Shown: positions 8,426-17,177, numbered from the stretch's first letter. The stretch is DNA of 64,000 nucleotides from Desulfosporosinus hippei DSM 8344 (GCF_900100785.1 NZ_FNCP01000009.1:1-64000), one strand, 5' to 3'. Notes: generated by a model from the sequence alone, not told the origin. A program made the numbers and translations.

Positions 8426-8908
8426 TTAGGATGCTCCAATTGCTTCAAGTATTGGCTTCCAATCATTTAAGTAATGTTGACTATTAGAATCTAATGTCCC
8501 AATTTTATTCTCTCTAACAATAAATTTATATAGCGTCTTTTCGTTGCTTTTCATTGGTTTAAGATCGTGCTTAGGAACAATGAAAAAGAAATTATTCTCA
8601 ACCCAATAAGCAACCAGAAAATTACAGTTTTTATACTCGTTCTCTGTTAATGTGAAATGGACTGTCCCCACAGCATTTTTGCTTGTCGTGTATAATCGTT
8701 GTCTCGTCTTCACTTCAATCTTAATTTTATCTCCGCTCTTGCTATTCAATAAAATTAGGTCACATCCTGATTCTCCTAAGTTCTGATAGACTTCCCATCC
8801 AGTACTTTTTGTCAGCAAGTATAATCTAAAAAGAACAGACTTTTCGCCGATTTCCATGAGTAAATGTTGGATATTTTGAGGCAACTTTTCAGTTTCATCG
8901 ATTGGCAT
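8426..8908 (-). CDS. PD-(D/E)XK nuclease domain protein
   Basis: This 160-residue protein is compatible with a minimal restriction-endonuclease fold: an N-terminal helix with Glu, then Asp50 in SGCDLILLN, and Glu65-x-Lys67 in IKIEVKTRQ, the classic D...ExK active site. The rest forms mixed strands. It is the first gene of the five-gene minus-strand series, with a good AAAGGAG six bases before ATG. Size and motif match archaeal-resolvase-like and group I homing-type nucleases, but no closer family can be named. It probably cuts DNA in a defence or element-maintenance role together with the downstream HNH protein. Confidence 0.75.
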   Translation of the reverse strand: MPIDETEKLPQNIQHLLMEIGEKSVLFRLYLLTKSTGWEVYQNLGESGCDLILLNSKSGDKIKIEVKTRQRLYTTSKNAVGTVHFTLTENEYKNCNFLVAYWVENNFFFIVPKHDLKPMKSNEKTLYKFIVRENKIGTLDSNSQHYLNDWKPILEAIGAS

Positions 8909-9385
8909 GCTGTAACTCCTTTATGTATACCCATAAATGCACTCTCAGTAGTTCAATTTTAGCAAGTTACCATACTCAATATATTATGTTCCAATTCGAC
9001 AAGTATTTACCTTTTACCTTTATGTACAAACAAAAACGGCTCAACTATCAGGCTAGCAATTTTTGTTACAAATAAATTCACTTACAGAACTTCTTAGTCA
9101 TGTCTTCATCGTATAATATTCAAAGAATTAATCGTTAATAAGGTTTTATCCTCTCAAAGCAATCATTATGTAGTTTTTAACTCTTGAGTTCACAATAAAT
9201 TACTTAGTCAAACTGGAAAAGGCTTACAGCAAAAATCAGTAGGTTTTAATGATTCGATTAATATAACAGGGTTCACAATATCATCCACAAGTCTTAGAGG
9301 TATCAACAATTTCCCTTTAGCTATCAACGCTAAATATCTTGAAAAGACATCTGTACTGCCCTAATCTTACCTTCACAAAATAAGG
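8909..9385. other. AT-rich spacer with a possible gene relic at 9208-9360 (minus)
   Basis: No intact gene is seen. On the minus strand 9208-9360 is an open frame of 50 codons with protein-like composition (LALIAKGKLLIPLRLVDDIV) but with a stop directly before it and no start with a ribosome binding site, so it is probably a gene remnant. The rest holds the promoter region for the nuclease series at 8908 and nothing else I can support. Confidence 0.4.
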
Positions 9386-9414
9386 AAGGGATATATCTAC
9401 GTTATATATCCCTT
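9386..9414 (-). terminator. Hairpin after the 59-residue gene
   Basis: An 11-bp perfect inverted repeat (AAGGGATATAT and its complement) with a 7-base loop lies about 20 bases after the stop of the small gene at 9435. It lacks a strong T-run, so it may act as a transcript end stabiliser as well as a terminator. Confidence 0.45.
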
Positions 9415-9434
9415 AAATGACTTATCTATCATTC

Positions 9435-9614
9435 TTAATTCTCATCGTTTATATACTTAAAGTTGATAATTTCGCCATCTTCATCTCTGGTTACTTTTAT
9501 CGGTTTATTATTAAAGAAATATTCGCCGTAGCTTACCCCTATTCTGCGACCATCTTTAGTCCACTCCCAATAAGAAGCTTCATTCTCTATACAATCATGC
9601 CAATGTATTTTCAT
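9435..9614 (-). CDS. Small acidic protein of 59 residues
   Basis: The frame starts at ATG 9614, six bases after AAGGAGAG, and ends at TAA 9435. The product is Trp- and Asp/Glu-rich (WHDCIENEASYWEWTKDG, then YGEYFFNNK and a TRDEDGEI segment), cytoplasmic and compact. The alternating aromatic pattern suggests a small beta-sheet domain. A hairpin follows the stop. I do not recognise it; such small acidic proteins in mobile islands may be inhibitors, for example DNA mimics or antitoxins, but this is only a possibility. Confidence 0.6.
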   Translation of the reverse strand: MKIHWHDCIENEASYWEWTKDGRRIGVSYGEYFFNNKPIKVTRDEDGEIINFKYINDEN

Positions 9615-9784
9615 TAGAATCTCTCCTTAAAATTATTAGGGATACTTCCCTAATGCCAATTATGAATTAACGATGCTTTCCTACATCATGAACATATTAA
9701 ATTTATTTGATAATTTATCCTTACCTACAAATTTTTGATAAGGCTATTATAAAGCTTATTCCTATTTTTGTAGGTAATTTTAAT

Positions 9785-11305
9785 TTAGGCTATCTTAATG
9801 ATTTCCCAATATCGATACCCTTTCTTTTTTCCGTTAATCATCTCACTAGATGATTTATTGACAATTAAATACCTCATATTATTCGTTTCAAAATAAGTAT
9901 TTAATGACTTAATTGATTTTTGCTGTCTCTTTCTTGAATCTCTTAAATCAATTATATCAATTAGTTCCTGTCTTTCTTCTTTAGTCAACTTTTTACCAAC
10001 AACTTGGTCTACATATTTGACTATTTTATCTATTTGATGATCTTCCTCAATAACTTTGTATGCTTTAACGCCAAACATATGTTGCATATATTTACAGTAC
10101 CCATGCTCACCATAGTTCTTCATCTCAGCTATATTAGCCAGATCATTTTTGACTTTAAAGAACATTAATTCATTTACTTTCTTTGTTCCTTTATCATCGT
10201 CGTTAACAGTGTCATCATAGACAATATTACTAGCATCATATTCTCTATGATACTCTTCAATAAATTCTTTGACTGTATGAGTTTGCAAATAATCTGCCAT
10301 CTTTACTTTTTTATTAAGTTTAGTTTCCTTGCCCCCCAATGATTTATTATTAATATTTTTGATATATAGATGGAGTTTATCATCTTTGTTTTGTATTCTT
10401 TTTCTACCGATACATTGAACTAATGTTCCAATATCTTTAACATCGCATACTATGTGCTTTAGGTTAGTATCAATGATATTGACCCCTGCATCCATACAAG
10501 TTGTTGTAATTAAGATTTGCTCATCGAAACGCTCATTTCTGAGCATGTTATTTATTTTAGTTTGGTCAACTTTGTGATAGAATTCGCTATTACTCCTACT
10601 ACAATTGAACAAACAATGTTTTGGGTATCTTCTATATAAGTCATAGGCTTTTTTAGCAGAGTCAACGAAAAATATAGCTTTGTACTTCTGCTCTACTACC
10701 TTTTCAATTAGGAAATCTAGTGTTTCATCTTTATTATAGAATGCTAAACTTTCTATGAAGTCATAATTTATAGGTAGCTCATAATCTATAGTGTCTGTAC
10801 CTTTAATCATATTTATATATGATTTCATATTGTCACCTGTAGCAGACATGAAGATCTTAATTCCAGAGTCCTGTTTTAGAATTAAATTTAATGATATATC
10901 TGTTGTTTTATTAAAAGCCGCATCTGACATGAAATAATGAAACTCATCACATACGATATACTTATATGTAGAAAAATCACAGTCTTTTTTTATAAGTTCA
11001 TTATGTTCTAGCTTCTGATATGTTTCAATATGTATAACATCTGTTTTACCATCTCTTTTAATCTCTTCTATAAATTGATTTTTACAATTAGTCCTATGAA
11101 CTAACAGTAAAATCCTTGAACCATCTCTTTTGGCGAGAGCATACAGTATATTTTTAATAAAGTATGATTTACCTGCCCCTGTGCCTGCTTTAATTGTGAT
11201 CGTATCACCATTATTCCAGTTATTTATCTCTTCTATTGTTACAACTTCACTAACCCTCATATCTTCGATATTCTCCTCCTGATAGATAGGAGGATTGCTA
11301 TTCAT
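9785..11305 (-). CDS. Superfamily 2 DEAD/DEAH-like helicase
   Basis: This 506-residue protein has a clear SF2 helicase core: Walker A GTGAGKS at 41-47, motif II DEFH at 119-122, motif III SAT at 153-155, and C-terminal motifs including ITTTCMDAGVNI and QCIGRKR with the arginine finger. It should couple ATP hydrolysis to DNA or RNA remodelling. The last 150 residues are charged and unassigned. An AGGAGGAG lies 12 bases before an in-frame ATG at 11260, so the true start may be there instead of 11305. It is followed upstream by a phage-type HNH gene, so it likely belongs to a phage-like replication or defence part of the island. Confidence 0.85.
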   Translation of the reverse strand: MNSNPPIYQEENIEDMRVSEVVTIEEINNWNNGDTITIKAGTGAGKSYFIKNILYALAKRDGSRILLLVHRTNCKNQFIEEIKRDGKTDVIHIETYQKLEHNELIKKDCDFSTYKYIVCDEFHYFMSDAAFNKTTDISLNLILKQDSGIKIFMSATGDNMKSYINMIKGTDTIDYELPINYDFIESLAFYNKDETLDFLIEKVVEQKYKAIFFVDSAKKAYDLYRRYPKHCLFNCSRSNSEFYHKVDQTKINNMLRNERFDEQILITTTCMDAGVNIIDTNLKHIVCDVKDIGTLVQCIGRKRIQNKDDKLHLYIKNINNKSLGGKETKLNKKVKMADYLQTHTVKEFIEEYHREYDASNIVYDDTVNDDDKGTKKVNELMFFKVKNDLANIAEMKNYGEHGYCKYMQHMFGVKAYKVIEEDHQIDKIVKYVDQVVGKKLTKEERQELIDIIDLRDSRKRQQKSIKSLNTYFETNNMRYLIVNKSSSEMINGKKKGYRYWEIIKIA

Positions 11306-11408
11306 ATTAGAAAATTCCGAACTCTATAAGCGTCCCAAATTTTGGTATATTATTATGCCAATCCTCCCAATCTTATAAGTACTAATATTATTAAAAATTT
11401 ACCTATTT

Positions 11409-12035
11409 TCATCTTGCTGTAAGATATTGAATATTAACCTTTGAATTGTGAAAAACATTGATTTGGTCGTATCTATGTGTCTTATCTATGCGATCTGTTA
11501 TATTTTTTCCCTTGGCTATGAATTGTTTTTTCATTAGAGCATTATTAGATTGTTTTTTAACAACCATACAATTTTCTGGGAAGTAGCCAAGACTTTTATC
11601 GATACGTTTTATACGATCGCCATCTTCAAAATCACGCTTTATAGCCCACGCATAAAATAATAATGCCCCATCTTTTTTATCAGCCCATTCGGAACACATA
11701 ATTATGCCCTTTTTTGAATAATCACAATTTTGTTTTGAATTATAGCACTTATTCCAATAACTATCCCATTTTTTCTGTAGCGTTATATAATTAGGCATTT
11801 CACCTAAGTAAGTTGAACCATATTCTGAAGGTTTATCACCACGGAGACAACCACATGATTTTCTACCCATCTCTTTTATTTGATATTCTTTAATTTTATG
11901 TACAAGTCTTTTATTTGTTCCACTGTCACAATCACATGTACAGTAACAAAAAATATGATTACGTTCTCTCTTAGATTTTAATATTATTAACCTTCCACAC
12001 CTACGACCTGTGAGATCCTTCCTTTTCTTGCCCAT
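11409..12035 (-). CDS. Phage-type HNH/AP2-like DNA-binding protein
   Basis: The 208-residue protein follows a layout common in phages. It opens with a basic segment KDLTGRRCGRLIILK and a zinc-ribbon-like set of cysteines (CYCTCDCDSG and SCGCLRG), then a central YWNKCYNSK and IIMCSEWADKKDG, and finally RIKRIDKSLGYFPENCMVV. This last part resembles the D-R-I-D...Y-P-N-C motif of HNH homing endonuclease relatives with AP2-like DNA-binding domains. It probably binds and perhaps nicks DNA. The gene is between the helicase and a repressor gene, all on the minus strand. Confidence 0.7.
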   Translation of the reverse strand: MGKKRKDLTGRRCGRLIILKSKRERNHIFCYCTCDCDSGTNKRLVHKIKEYQIKEMGRKSCGCLRGDKPSEYGSTYLGEMPNYITLQKKWDSYWNKCYNSKQNCDYSKKGIIMCSEWADKKDGALLFYAWAIKRDFEDGDRIKRIDKSLGYFPENCMVVKKQSNNALMKKQFIAKGKNITDRIDKTHRYDQINVFHNSKVNIQYLTAR

Positions 12036-12275
12036 TCTCTTCTTTCCTCCTAATTTTTAATGCGATCAATTTTCTTGATTATGTAAGCCAAAATATTTGG
12101 AAACCATTTCATGTAATTTTTATTTAGATATATCTAACCGAACCCAAAACACTTTTCAAAAAAAGATAATACCATCTACATCGCCCCCCTTCATAGTTAA
12201 TTAAATACGATTAACAATCAAATGCCGATCATATTTCGGATAGAAATTGCCCACCAAAGCTTTTACTAATATAAT

Positions 12276-13004
12276 TTAAATTTCTTGATCCTTTCCCTCT
12301 AACAAAAACTTCTTATCCCGTTCACCCTTCCTCCTACTTTTAGTTGAACAGATTTCCTCTGGAGGTAATACCTTTTTACGTTTGACAATTTCTCCTTTTT
12401 TACCTTTTAAACCATATAACGGAAGCAACTCTCTAAACGCCTTAATAAATTCAACTTCTTCTTCATTTTCCTTTACTCCATAGTTAGCATTACCTATAGC
12501 TCGACTCATAGACCCTATGAGTAAGAATACTAAACGCTTAGATCTATCCTCTTTGATCAAGCGAACTAAGTCTTGAAAGAAATTCAGATTATATTCTTTT
12601 CCGTTGTCAACATCAACCATCTTGCTTATTTCTGACAATAGACTTGCCCTTGCTTTTTCCTCATTAAGTAGTTGGATTAAAGCTTCAGAGTCATTAACTG
12701 TTTCAATAACTAAATGTTCCTTTCCTAGTTCGTCAACAATAGTTCGTTCAACATCTACATTTTGCGATTGACGTATTACATTTTTTATTTGTACCTCTAT
12801 CGCCTCAGGCTTGGATAGTTCCTTTTGGAAATATTCTTCTTTAAGTTCAAAATGTTGGGCAAGTTGTTTAAGACGATTTTCTGGTATATTTTTTCTTCCC
12901 TTAACCCAGTCATTCACAGTCTTGGGGCTAATACCTAAGATTTCTGCAATTGTTTTGTATTCTACTTGAAAAATCTTTGCAATGTATTCTAGACCAATAA
13001 TCAC
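12276..13004 (-). CDS. XRE-family transcriptional repressor
   Basis: The 242-residue protein starts at GTG 13004, eight bases after GGGGG. Residues 1-55 form a helix-turn-helix of the Cro/CI type (YKTIAEILGISPKTVNDWVKGRKNIPENRLKQLAQHF when read in pieces). The rest is a helical region (about 75-190), possibly for oligomerisation, and a basic Lys/Arg-rich tail. Immediately upstream lies a consensus promoter embedded in two copies of a GACAGATT-type palindrome, which strongly suggests autorepression. It is likely the element's master regulator or a stable-maintenance regulator. Confidence 0.85.
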   Translation of the reverse strand: MIIGLEYIAKIFQVEYKTIAEILGISPKTVNDWVKGRKNIPENRLKQLAQHFELKEEYFQKELSKPEAIEVQIKNVIRQSQNVDVERTIVDELGKEHLVIETVNDSEALIQLLNEEKARASLLSEISKMVDVDNGKEYNLNFFQDLVRLIKEDRSKRLVFLLIGSMSRAIGNANYGVKENEEEVEFIKAFRELLPLYGLKGKKGEIVKRKKVLPPEEICSTKSRRKGERDKKFLLEGKDQEI

Positions 13005-13030
13005 TTGAAATTCCCCCTAAAGATTATCAT

Positions 13031-13086
13031 TAGACAGATTGAGTCTGCTATAACCTCATTATACTTAGACAGATTCAATCTGTCAA
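13031..13086 (-). promoter_or_regulatory. Consensus promoter with two operators for the XRE repressor
   Basis: On the minus strand a perfect -35 TTGACA (13081-13086) and -10 TATAAT (13058-13063) are separated by exactly 17 bases. A perfect 8-1-8 palindrome (GACAGATT, C, AATCTGTC; 13068-13084) overlaps the -35, and an imperfect second copy (13032-13049) covers the start-site region. This is the geometry of a strong promoter repressed by its own product. Confidence 0.85.
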
Positions 13087-13177
13087 GCAAGCAAAAAAAC
13101 AAAACCCTTAGTCGATAGGGTTTGTGAATGTCCTTGACATTCAATGTTCTTGTTGTTCATATACCGAATCAATTCCT

Positions 13178-13501
13178 TTACCTCAAAGCAAAATCATACT
13201 TCTGGATAAAACATGCAGTTACGTTGTAAATAGCAAGTACACTGTACGCCAAATTTACCCCCCATAGCACCCTAATTACTCTCTTCTGGCTTTTCCGATT
13301 CCGTTTTGAGGCATGAATCAGATAGATACAAAGAAAGGTAACTCCGACGAATTTGAAATAATGAAGAGCATTACGATCCACAAAGTAACCTGCCAATGGA
13401 TTTCCTTCGATTGCCCCATGGCTAATAGCAAAGATAGTTGTATAGTAATCGATGATGTTTAACGCACAGAAGAGCAACAGTAGCTTATATACTTTATTCA
13501 G
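13178..13501 (-). CDS. DUF5658 small membrane protein, probable CTG start
   Basis: The product has three hydrophobic segments, and the family signature of an N-terminal LNIIDYYTT followed by GAIEGNPLA marks it as DUF5658. No ATG or GTG precedes the first helix in frame. A CTG at 13501 sits six bases after AGGAGGG and gives the natural N-terminus beginning MNKVYKLL (107 residues). A TTG at 13477 would cut into the helix and has no ribosome binding site. The gene follows 11 bases after the stop of a frameshifted reading frame, so it looks like the second gene of an old operon. Function of the family is unknown. Confidence 0.7.
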   Translation of the reverse strand: MNKVYKLLLLFCALNIIDYYTTIFAISHGAIEGNPLAGYFVDRNALHYFKFVGVTFLCIYLIHASKRNRKSQKRVIRVLWGVNLAYSVLAIYNVTACFIQKYDFALR

Positions 13502-13512
13502 GTGACACCCTC

Positions 13513-13708
13513 CTAGTCAATCTCACTTATTCTAACAAAGCGACATAGGTTCACATCCACTTCCTTACAGATCACATCAAGTCTGGTTTTGACTTTTTCA
13601 TCTACTGGAACAGTTTCCACCTGACTGCAAGCTTCTACTCTATACTTTTTGTATTTGGGTTCTTACAGTTACATTTCGGCACTCCTTAACATAAGGAGGC
13701 AATTTCAT
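13513..13708 (-). pseudogene. Frameshifted small gene remnant upstream of DUF5658 gene
   Basis: Two overlapping frames look coding but do not join. The first opens at ATG 13708 and stops after 22 codons. A second frame runs 49 codons from 13662 to the TAG at 13513 and contains VEACSQVETVPVDEKVK and ICKEVDVNLCRFVRIS. A single-base indel near 13640 would fuse them into a protein of about 65-70 residues. The stop forms part of the next gene's ribosome binding site. A 21-base piece (13614-13634) recurs with two mismatches at 19635-19655. Confidence 0.45.
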
Positions 13709-13801
13709 CGCTCAACTGGAACAATTTGTGATAAGCTAGAGCTATAGAGCTAGAGATGTTAATATGTAGCACTTAGTTTGACCAATATTAGGAGGATTTT
13801 T

Positions 13802-14164
13802 ATGGATAACGATACTACTTTGTCCGCACTTAAAGAAATCGTTAAGACTTTTTGCGTAGAGAGAGATTGGGATCAATTTCATAACGCTAAGGACTTATCT
13901 ATCGGAATAATCACAGAATCTGCTGAGTTGCTTGACCACTTTCGATTTAAGTCCTCTTCAGAAATTGAGGAAATGTTTAACGATTCGATTAAGAAGTTAA
14001 AAATTACTGAGGAATTATCCGATGTCCTTTTTTTCGTTTTAAGATTTGCCCAAATGTTTGATATTGACTTAACTGCTGAACTCATTAGAAAAATCCAAAT
14101 TAATAACGCAAAATATCCCATCGATAAGTGCAAAGGGTCTAATAAAAAGCACTCAGAAGTTTAA
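13802..14164 (+). CDS. MazG-like nucleotide pyrophosphohydrolase
   Basis: The start is ATG 13802, six bases after AGGAGG. The 120-residue protein matches the all-alpha NTP-pyrophosphatase (MazG/RS21-C6) pattern: RDWDQFHNAKDLSIGI, ITESAELLDHF with the metal-binding acidic pair, then EELSDVLFFVLRFA with the second acidic helix, and NNAKYP at the end. Such enzymes hydrolyse (d)NTPs to monophosphates, and some act on modified or excess nucleotides. It lies 54 bases upstream of the nuclease-helicase gene and in the same direction, so the two are likely one unit. Confidence 0.85.
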   Translation: MDNDTTLSALKEIVKTFCVERDWDQFHNAKDLSIGIITESAELLDHFRFKSSSEIEEMFNDSIKKLKITEELSDVLFFVLRFAQMFDIDLTAELIRKIQINNAKYPIDKCKGSNKKHSEV

Positions 14165-14218
14165 CTATTCTAAACAGTTGTCTTAACTTAGGCATATTCG
14201 CTATCAAAAGCAGATTGG

Positions 14219-16087
14219 ATGTGTAAATATTTGATTATATATCAAAATAGTGCGATTGGATTTCGGAATGCTGTAGATAACAATCAAATAGTCCCTGATA
14301 TTGAGACTCAATATATTTCCAAATTCGGCAGAAGAGTAGGTCAAGGCGAAAAAAGAGCATGGAATAACTCTCTAAAATTCATGGAAACAGTAATCAGAAA
14401 GTCTGCTGTTCCTGATGATTGCGGTGTTTTGATCGAATACAACATACCAGCAACAAGCAAAAGAATAGATTTCATTATTTCTGGTCAGGACGAAAGCAAT
14501 AATAACAATTTTGTGATCATCGAACTCAAACAATGGGATAAAGCTGAAGCAACTGAAAAAGAAGATATTGTAACTGCATATGTGGGAGGTCGAGTCAGGG
14601 AAATAGCACATCCTTCCTATCAAGCATTGTCTTACAAAAGATACATTTCAGATATGAATGAGGCTGTATACACGAACAATTTAACGCCATATGCGTGTGC
14701 ATATTTACATAACTACGTTAAAAAGAATCCTGAACCTCTAACTCTCCCTCAATATTCTTATATCTTATCAGGTACACCCATTTTCTTTTCGGAGGATAAC
14801 ACCAAGTTAGAATCTTTTATCCACAAATATGTAGGAAAAGGAAATGGATTAGACATTCTGTATCAAATTGAAAATGGGAAGATTAAGCCATCAAAAAAAT
14901 TCATTGAATATGTAGCTGATATGTTTGATGGTAATGCTGTTTACACACTTCTGGACGAGCAAAAATTAGCCTATGAGAACATTATTACATATGCAACAAC
15001 TGCCCCAGAAAAGAGGACTATTATCATTAATGGAAGCCCTGGCACAGGAAAATCTGTTGTAGCAATGAACGCTTTCGTTGCACTCCTAAAGAGGGGAAAG
15101 AACTTAAAGTTTATCGCTCCTAATGCTTCTTTTAGAACTGCTATGGTCAGTATGCTATCAAATAATAAGAAGCATAGTAAGCAACGTCTTAATATCCTCT
15201 TTGCAGGTTCAGGACAATTCTATAATGCGTTAAATGACGAATTTGATGTCCTTATTGTTGATGAAGCCCACAGATTAAAGGGTAAAGGTGCATACATGTA
15301 CAAGGGCGAAAATCAAATTGAGGATATCATAAAAGCATCAAGAGTAAATGTGTTCTTTATTGATGATAATCAGCGAATAAGACCTGATGATATTGGTACA
15401 ATTAAAGCTGTCAAAGAGGTGGCAACTAAATATGGCTCAGAGGTTGTGGAAGTTAAATTAGAAGCTCAATTCCGTTGCTCAGGTGCTGAAGGATTTTTAA
15501 ATTGGGTTGATCATAATTTTCAAATTAAGGATACGGCGAACTTTGATGGTTGGGATGTTAGCTCATTTGAATTTCAAATTGTTGACTCACCTAATATTCT
15601 ATTGGATAAAATTAAAGAAAAAAACACACAAGGATTTAAAGCAAGGATACTTGCAGGTTTTGCTTGGCAATGGACAGCTGAAAAAAATGGTAACGCAAAT
15701 GCAGAGGTATCTGATGTAGACATCTCTGAACACAACTTCAAAATGCCTTGGAATAGCAGGTCAAATTCTTATTCATGGGCAATTGATGATAAAAAAGCAA
15801 ATCAAATTGGTTGCGTACATACGTCTCAAGGTTTAGAATTTGACTACGTGGGTGTCATTATTGGTAATGACTTAAAATATAACCCATCAAAAATGGAACT
15901 TTATTCGAGTTATAATGATTACTTTGATACAACGGGCAAAAAGGGTTTAAAGAGTAAACCTGAGGAATTAACCTCTCTAGTTAAAAATATTTACAAGGTA
16001 TTATTGAGTCGTGGAATGAAGGGTTGTTATGTGTATTGTAGGGATAAAAACTTACAAACTTTTCTGAAAAGTAGACTTCAGCCTTAG
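14219..16087 (+). CDS. DUF2075-type nuclease-helicase
   Basis: This 622-residue protein joins two parts. Residues about 65-110 carry a PD-(D/E)XK nuclease core: Glu73, Asp84 in KRIDFII and Glu102-x-Lys104 in IIELKQW. Residues 265-620 form an SF1-like ATPase of the DUF2075 family: Walker A GSPGTGKS at 272-279, DEAH at 348-351, DDNQRIRP, then VHTSQGLEFDYVGVIIG and a closing LLSRGMKGCYVYC. A nuclease-helicase of this family (Nhi from Staphylococcus) is known to give anti-phage immunity; I assign this as related by architecture only. The preceding MazG-like gene and following nuclease gene point to a defence cassette. Confidence 0.85.
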   Translation: MCKYLIIYQNSAIGFRNAVDNNQIVPDIETQYISKFGRRVGQGEKRAWNNSLKFMETVIRKSAVPDDCGVLIEYNIPATSKRIDFIISGQDESNNNNFVIIELKQWDKAEATEKEDIVTAYVGGRVREIAHPSYQALSYKRYISDMNEAVYTNNLTPYACAYLHNYVKKNPEPLTLPQYSYILSGTPIFFSEDNTKLESFIHKYVGKGNGLDILYQIENGKIKPSKKFIEYVADMFDGNAVYTLLDEQKLAYENIITYATTAPEKRTIIINGSPGTGKSVVAMNAFVALLKRGKNLKFIAPNASFRTAMVSMLSNNKKHSKQRLNILFAGSGQFYNALNDEFDVLIVDEAHRLKGKGAYMYKGENQIEDIIKASRVNVFFIDDNQRIRPDDIGTIKAVKEVATKYGSEVVEVKLEAQFRCSGAEGFLNWVDHNFQIKDTANFDGWDVSSFEFQIVDSPNILLDKIKEKNTQGFKARILAGFAWQWTAEKNGNANAEVSDVDISEHNFKMPWNSRSNSYSWAIDDKKANQIGCVHTSQGLEFDYVGVIIGNDLKYNPSKMELYSSYNDYFDTTGKKGLKSKPEELTSLVKNIYKVLLSRGMKGCYVYCRDKNLQTFLKSRLQP

Positions 16088-16098
16088 TGTTTATACAA

Positions 16099-16124
16099 GA
16101 GTCCTCAGAAAGGACTCCTTTATA
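16099..16124 (+). terminator. Terminator after the nuclease-helicase gene
   Basis: A 7-bp perfect stem (GAGTCCT, AGGACTC) with a 5-base loop followed by a T-rich run sits 12 bases past the stop codon. Confidence 0.7.
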
Positions 16125-16311
16125 TTTAAAAGGTCTTATTTTTAGCAGAGTAATCCGCATCCGCAAGCCATATTTCACGACCATATTCTCTTACCTTAGA
16201 GAAAAGTCTCGACAACGAAAAGAAATTTAACTTTTTTCCCCATCTAACGATTTATGTATATTCTAAGACTCTGTGCCAAAATAAAACGAAATTTGCCCTG
16301 AGGAGAAATAC

Positions 16312-17052
16312 ATGGAAAAACCAACTTCGATTAAGCAAATTGATGAAATCTGTTTAGAATTACTTGAGCGAGTTAAATCACCCGATTATACCACAATGAA
16401 TGCTGGATCATTTGGTGAAATTCCTTACAAAGTTATGACCATTAAGGAAATATCGGAGTACTATGAAGTAAAAAAAGATAGCGTGTATCGCGTATTTGAT
16501 AATAACAAAGCCCGCTTTTTCAATCATGGGGCAAGAAAAATTAAGGGTTCTATACTCCGTAGCTTTAAAGACTTTTACGGAGCATCCAATGCAGGTGAAA
16601 TATGGCTATTTCCTATGGAAGCAGTAATAGCCTTTTGTAAGCATTTAAAGAGTAGTCAAATTTCTACAAAACTAAGAATCGAAATCTACATATTTCCATA
16701 CGATTGGTTAAAAGTACATCTAGAAGAAGTTCCAACAACGGACTTTATGTCAAATGAAAATAGACTTGGCGAAATTTTAAATACAACCTTTGAAGGAATT
16801 TGTGATATTAAGCGATCCGTTTCCTTTGAAAGGAATAAAATTAGAGCAGATTATATTATTAACGATATCCTGATCATTGAATGCGATGAAAAAAAACACC
16901 TTGAGAAAAAACAGAGACTTAAAGACAAAGAAAAAGATGTTTTTTATCAAGCTAATGAACATTTCGTTCTACGATATGAACCAGAATCTGGAGATGATTT
17001 AGACATTTTTCGACTCATAAATAAAATCTTCAAATTTATTGAAAAACATTGA
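16312..17052 (+). CDS. Protein with helix-turn-helix-like region and VSR/PD-(D/E)XK-like nuclease domain
   Basis: The 246-residue protein starts at ATG 16312 after TGAGGAG. Residues about 43-65 (MTIKEISEYYEVKKDSVYRVF) look like a helix-turn-helix. The C-terminal 80 residues contain RADYIINDILIIECDEKKH and NEHFVLRYEPESGDD, matching the strand pattern of VSR/DUF559-type nucleases, in which an Asp and a following Glu form the catalytic centre. It may recognise DNA and cut it. It follows the nuclease-helicase after 224 bases and a terminator, so it is likely a separate transcript, though in the same direction. Confidence 0.6.
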   Translation: MEKPTSIKQIDEICLELLERVKSPDYTTMNAGSFGEIPYKVMTIKEISEYYEVKKDSVYRVFDNNKARFFNHGARKIKGSILRSFKDFYGASNAGEIWLFPMEAVIAFCKHLKSSQISTKLRIEIYIFPYDWLKVHLEEVPTTDFMSNENRLGEILNTTFEGICDIKRSVSFERNKIRADYIINDILIIECDEKKHLEKKQRLKDKEKDVFYQANEHFVLRYEPESGDDLDIFRLINKIFKFIEKH

Positions 17053-17177
17053 GTAGTAATCTCATGTAATGTTAGGATTCCCGAAACCAGTTTGAATTTT
17101 TTACATTTAGACGGCTAATATTTAATCTCAATTTTCTCATCTTAAATTTTAAACATGCTTTTTATTTTGCTTTATCC

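Noticed and set aside
13031-13086. LexA box at the XRE promoter
   Set aside because: The palindrome is GACAGATT-type and does not contain GAAC-N4-GTTC.
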